A DNA stretch of 64,000 nt from Motiliproteus sp. MSK22-1. GTDB taxonomy: Bacteria > Pseudomonadota > Gammaproteobacteria > Pseudomonadales > Balneatricaceae. Numbering within the stretch: the stretch's first letter is position 1; each line of letters begins with the position of its first letter. Below are positions 61,343-64,000 of the stretch, in pieces. The stretch is from the NCBI RefSeq assembly GCF_001968815.1, contig NZ_MIEQ01000024.1:1-64000 (forward strand), in the 5' to 3' direction. The notes under the pieces are model-generated. The model worked only from the letters and a program-made list of their open reading frames with translations. It did no database searches and was not told the origin of the DNA. The position numbers and the translations under genes were made by a program.

Positions 61343-62917
61343 ATGAGTTACGTTATCGGTGTCGATATCGGTACCCAGAGCACCAAGGCGCTGCTGACAG
61401 CGACAGATGGACGAATTCTGGCTCAGGCTTCAGTTGGATATCAAGTGGAACAGCCTCGTCCTATGTGGGCCGAGCAATGGCCTGAAGTCTGGCTGGAAGC
61501 CGTATATCAATCCACAGCTGAAGCTATTCAGTCTGCCGGAGTAATGCCGTCAGACATCAAAGCGATCTGTGTCAGCAGTTTGTATGGTGGTTCAGGAATT
61601 CCTGTGGATTCGGAGATTAAGGCGCTGCACCCCTGTCTTATTTGGATGGATCGGCGCTCCAACGAAGAAGTGGAATGGGTACGACAGCATATTGATATGG
61701 AGCACTTGCAACAGGTTACCGGTAATGGCGTTGATAGCTATTATGGTTATACCAAGATGCTCTGGTTGAAGCACAAGCAGCCTGAAGTGTGGTCAAGGAC
61801 GCGATACCTGCTGCCACCCAATAGCTATGTGCAATATCACCTGACTGGAGAGCTTGCTGTAGATCATAGCTCAGCAGGAAATATCGGCGGGATTTACGAC
61901 ATCAGCTCTCGTACCTGGTCTGTATCCATGCTTAACGCTCTTGGTATCGATCCGGAGTTGATGCCTTCCCGACTTGTGGAATCCAATGAGATTGTGGGTC
62001 GATTGCTACCTGATGCAGCAAACCGGTTGGGTCTATTGCCCGGTACGCCGGTTGTCGCCGGTGGTGTCGATGCTGCAATGGCAACGCTGGCTGCGGGTGT
62101 AGTTGAGTCCGGTAATCATGTTGCGATGATCGGAACCAGTATGTGTTGGGGGTTTGTCAACAAACAGACAGATGCTCGCAATGGTCTGATCAGTATGCCT
62201 TACGTGCACAACGCAAGCGAGGATCTCTATATCTTTGGTGGCGCGATTACGGCTGGCGCATCGGTCAGTTGGTTTCGTGATCAGTTTTGTTCAGCAGAGC
62301 AACAGGCCGCCAGCCTTTTGCCCGAAATTGATGTACATGAGCTTATGGAGTTAGGGGCAGCTAAAACTCCGGCAGGCGCAGATGGTCTGCTTTTTCTTCC
62401 TTATCTGATGGGCGAGCGCAGCCCTGTATGGGATGCAAAAGCTTCCGGGGCTTTTGTGGGTCTTACGCTCTACCACAGCAAGGCTCATTTGTATCGCGCA
62501 GTACTTGAGGGGTTAACCTTTGCTCTGCGCCACAATATGGAATGCGGCAAGCTTGGGGCGATCAGTCTGGACCCGGAATTGATAGTGGTTGGTGGTGCGG
62601 CAAGCTCTGATCTGTGGATGCAGCTTATCGCTGATATCACCGGCTACCCTGTGTTGACTATTGAGCAGGAGGTTGAAGCACCCCTGGGGGGGGCTTTGCT
62701 GGCAGCGCTGGCTATTGGTGAAATCGCCAGTATTAATGAAATTCACAACTGGCGAACCCTGGAATCCCGTGCCGTTCCTGATCCAGCGAATAAGGTGATG
62801 TATGACCATATGTTCGAGCAGTACTGTGATATTTATCAAGCACTTAAACCAAATATGCATGCTTTGAGCCATCGTCAGGGTTTGCTGAGTAATGATTCCA
62901 GGCAAGCTGAACCTTAA
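61343..62917 (+). CDS. FGGY-family carbohydrate kinase
   Basis: This 524-residue ASKHA-fold kinase has VIGVDIGTQSTKALLTA at the start, PVVAGGVDAAMATLAAGVVE, then MIGTSMCW in the phosphate region and LIVVGGAASSDLWMQLIADI near the end. The usual xylulokinase motif SGQMHG is replaced by SSLYGGSG, so its sugar is not predicted as D-xylulose. It may phosphorylate the ketose made by the preceding dehydrogenase. An AGGAGG site lies eight bases before the ATG. Confidence 0.88.
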   Translation: MSYVIGVDIGTQSTKALLTATDGRILAQASVGYQVEQPRPMWAEQWPEVWLEAVYQSTAEAIQSAGVMPSDIKAICVSSLYGGSGIPVDSEIKALHPCLIWMDRRSNEEVEWVRQHIDMEHLQQVTGNGVDSYYGYTKMLWLKHKQPEVWSRTRYLLPPNSYVQYHLTGELAVDHSSAGNIGGIYDISSRTWSVSMLNALGIDPELMPSRLVESNEIVGRLLPDAANRLGLLPGTPVVAGGVDAAMATLAAGVVESGNHVAMIGTSMCWGFVNKQTDARNGLISMPYVHNASEDLYIFGGAITAGASVSWFRDQFCSAEQQAASLLPEIDVHELMELGAAKTPAGADGLLFLPYLMGERSPVWDAKASGAFVGLTLYHSKAHLYRAVLEGLTFALRHNMECGKLGAISLDPELIVVGGAASSDLWMQLIADITGYPVLTIEQEVEAPLGGALLAALAIGEIASINEIHNWRTLESRAVPDPANKVMYDHMFEQYCDIYQALKPNMHALSHRQGLLSNDSRQAEP

Positions 62918-62941
62918 TCAAGCCAACTATCGAGTGTAAGT

Positions 62942-63601
62942 ATGAAATACGCAATTTTTGATATGGACGGGCTGCTGATTGATTCCGAGCCGCTTTGGCA
63001 AAAAGCCGAGCAGGAGATTCTGCTGGAGCAATATGGCCTTGAATTAGAACTGGCTGAGGTTGCACGGTATTGCGGTACCAGTACCAGAGAGTTTGCCAAT
63101 ACAATGGCTCGTATCCATCCAGAGGCCTTGATAAAGCCGGATGAACTTCGAGAGGCTATTTTCGATACCATGGGGGCAAGAATTCATCAGGCGCCCTTGA
63201 TGCCGGGAGCTGAAGAGTTACTTCAGTGGCTTTTACAGCAGAGTATCGGTTTGGCGATAGCCTCTTCATCGCCATTGTTGTTTATCGAATCCGTCGTCAA
63301 AAAATATGATCTACCGGTGCAGGTGTTTGCATCTGGTATCGAAGTTCCTCGCTCCAAGCCGCATCCTGCGGTGTTCGAGTTGGCTGCCCACAGGCTTGAT
63401 GCTTTTCCCTGGCAGTGTCGGATCTGGGAAGACTCGGTGAATGGGCTGATCGCTGGCAAGGCCGCTGGGATGGAAGTTGTGGCTGTGCCGGGCTTAGCTC
63501 ACCCTCGGCCTGAACAGTTTTCCATTGCCGATCATATCCATCGTAACCTCTATGAAAGTTTGGATAGCTTGCAACAGGTTGCTGCAGAATCCATTGAATA
63601 A
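62942..63601 (+). CDS. HAD-superfamily sugar phosphatase (HxpB/YniC-like)
   Basis: This 219-residue phosphatase of the beta-PGM type has motif I FDMDGLLIDSEP with catalytic aspartates, motif II IASSS, motif III Lys in SKPHP and motif IV WEDSVNGLIAGKAAGM. E. coli relatives dephosphorylate hexitol phosphates and 2-deoxyglucose-6-P. In this operon it may remove dead-end sugar phosphates that arise from the polyol. Spacing to the kinase is 24 bp. Confidence 0.88.
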   Translation: MKYAIFDMDGLLIDSEPLWQKAEQEILLEQYGLELELAEVARYCGTSTREFANTMARIHPEALIKPDELREAIFDTMGARIHQAPLMPGAEELLQWLLQQSIGLAIASSSPLLFIESVVKKYDLPVQVFASGIEVPRSKPHPAVFELAAHRLDAFPWQCRIWEDSVNGLIAGKAAGMEVVAVPGLAHPRPEQFSIADHIHRNLYESLDSLQQVAAESIE

Positions 63602-63616
63602 TACTTAGGAAGTACC

Positions 63617-64000
63617 ATGCCCAGTTTGTTAGAGCAATTAAGACAATACAGCACCTTGGTGGCCGATACGGGGGATCTTGATGCTATTCGCCGATTTGTA
63701 CCCCAGGATGCGACCACTAACCCCTCTCTGATTTTAAAGGCGGTGCAATCCGGCCAGTACGAAGCGCAACTTAGGGATGTTCTCACTACTGTCCGATATT
63801 CTGGAGGTAACCTGGATCAAGCAATTGACGAGGCCTGTGACCGTTTGATTGTGGTTATGGGAACTCAAATTCTTGGCTCCATACCTGGTCGAGTCTCTAC
63901 CGAAGTGAATGCTCGGTTGTCCTTTGATCGGGATGCCAGTATCGATAAAGCACGCTATTTAGTGAGGCTTTATGAGGAGGCTGGTATTAGCCGTGATCGT
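63617..64000 (+). CDS. tal: transaldolase (5' part)
   Basis: The first 128 codons of a gene cut by the right window edge. It starts ATG with AGGA six bases upstream: MPSLLEQLRQYSTLVADTGD, LDAIRRFVPQDATTNPSLIL and VSTEVNARLSFDRDASIDKA match transaldolase subfamily 1, including the DATTNPSL motif. Its position at the end of the polyol operon suggests the product enters the pentose-phosphate pathway. Confidence 0.92.
   Translation, partial: MPSLLEQLRQYSTLVADTGDLDAIRRFVPQDATTNPSLILKAVQSGQYEAQLRDVLTTVRYSGGNLDQAIDEACDRLIVVMGTQILGSIPGRVSTEVNARLSFDRDASIDKARYLVRLYEEAGISRDR

Overview
The window reads as a chromosome segment of a gammaproteobacterium of moderate GC, most likely a marine or host-associated Oceanospirillales-type organism. 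This rests on the family mix (IbpA-type Hsp20, SbcCD, CinA, BCCT transporter, CHASE2/GGDEF/EAL protein, RIO-type kinase, PEP-CTERM-like protein), not on a marker gene. No rRNA or tRNA gene was recognised.

Layout. (1) 1-7525: a myo-inositol catabolic block. It holds the 5' end of an RbsC-like ABC permease and an IolE-like TIM-barrel protein on the minus strand, divergent from iolD, a Gfo/Idh/MocA dehydrogenase, iolC, iolB and an IolJ-like class II aldolase. Two LacI-type operators lie in the divergent region. (2) 7.5-13.1 kb: two small proteins, a GntR/FCD regulator, and a minus-strand unit of a BCCT transporter plus two enolase-superfamily enzymes, one with an altered active site. (3) 13.5-28 kb: a LysM/FecR exported protein with a CHASE2-GGDEF-EAL phosphodiesterase, an NIT-domain chemoreceptor, a peroxiredoxin, a DegQ-like protease, an ibpA-type heat-shock gene with a sigma32-like promoter and a textbook ROSE thermometer hairpin, a TauE/SafE permease, a cupin regulator, a Rap1a-like protein, an unknown membrane-anchored protein and L-serine dehydratase. 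(4) 28-32.2 kb: sbcD-sbcC.

(5) 32.2-40 kb is a variable region full of mobile debris. The last 101 bp of sbcC are repeated exactly 2442 bp downstream. Between the copies sit a GFA-family gene framed like an integron cassette with a 55-bp attC-like site, a chimeric integrase/IS91-transposase ORF and a truncated transposase. Beyond them lie a BrnT/BrnA toxin-antitoxin pair, an AT-rich gene for a probable Cif-family (Cys-His-Gln) cyclomodulin-like effector, a decayed IS110 element, a PEP-CTERM-like exported protein and a recombinase fragment. (6) 40-52.8 kb: ordinary chromosomal genes (MerR regulator, a stand-alone CcmI-type domain, RIO-type kinase, topB, a GspA/MshM-like AAA+ protein with TPRs, two family-3 solute-binding proteins, cinA).

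(7) 53.1-64 kb: a polyol-uptake and catabolism regulon. It has an RbsB-like binding protein, a LacI repressor, a MalE/F/G/K-type ABC transporter, an erythritol/L-threitol-dehydrogenase-like MDR enzyme, an FGGY kinase, a HAD phosphatase and the 5' part of a transaldolase gene. Four copies of a LacI operator with core TTAAACGTTTAA mark it; three are spaced exactly 21 bp apart in front of the repressor gene. The inferred flow is uptake, oxidation to a ketose, phosphorylation and entry to the pentose-phosphate pathway.
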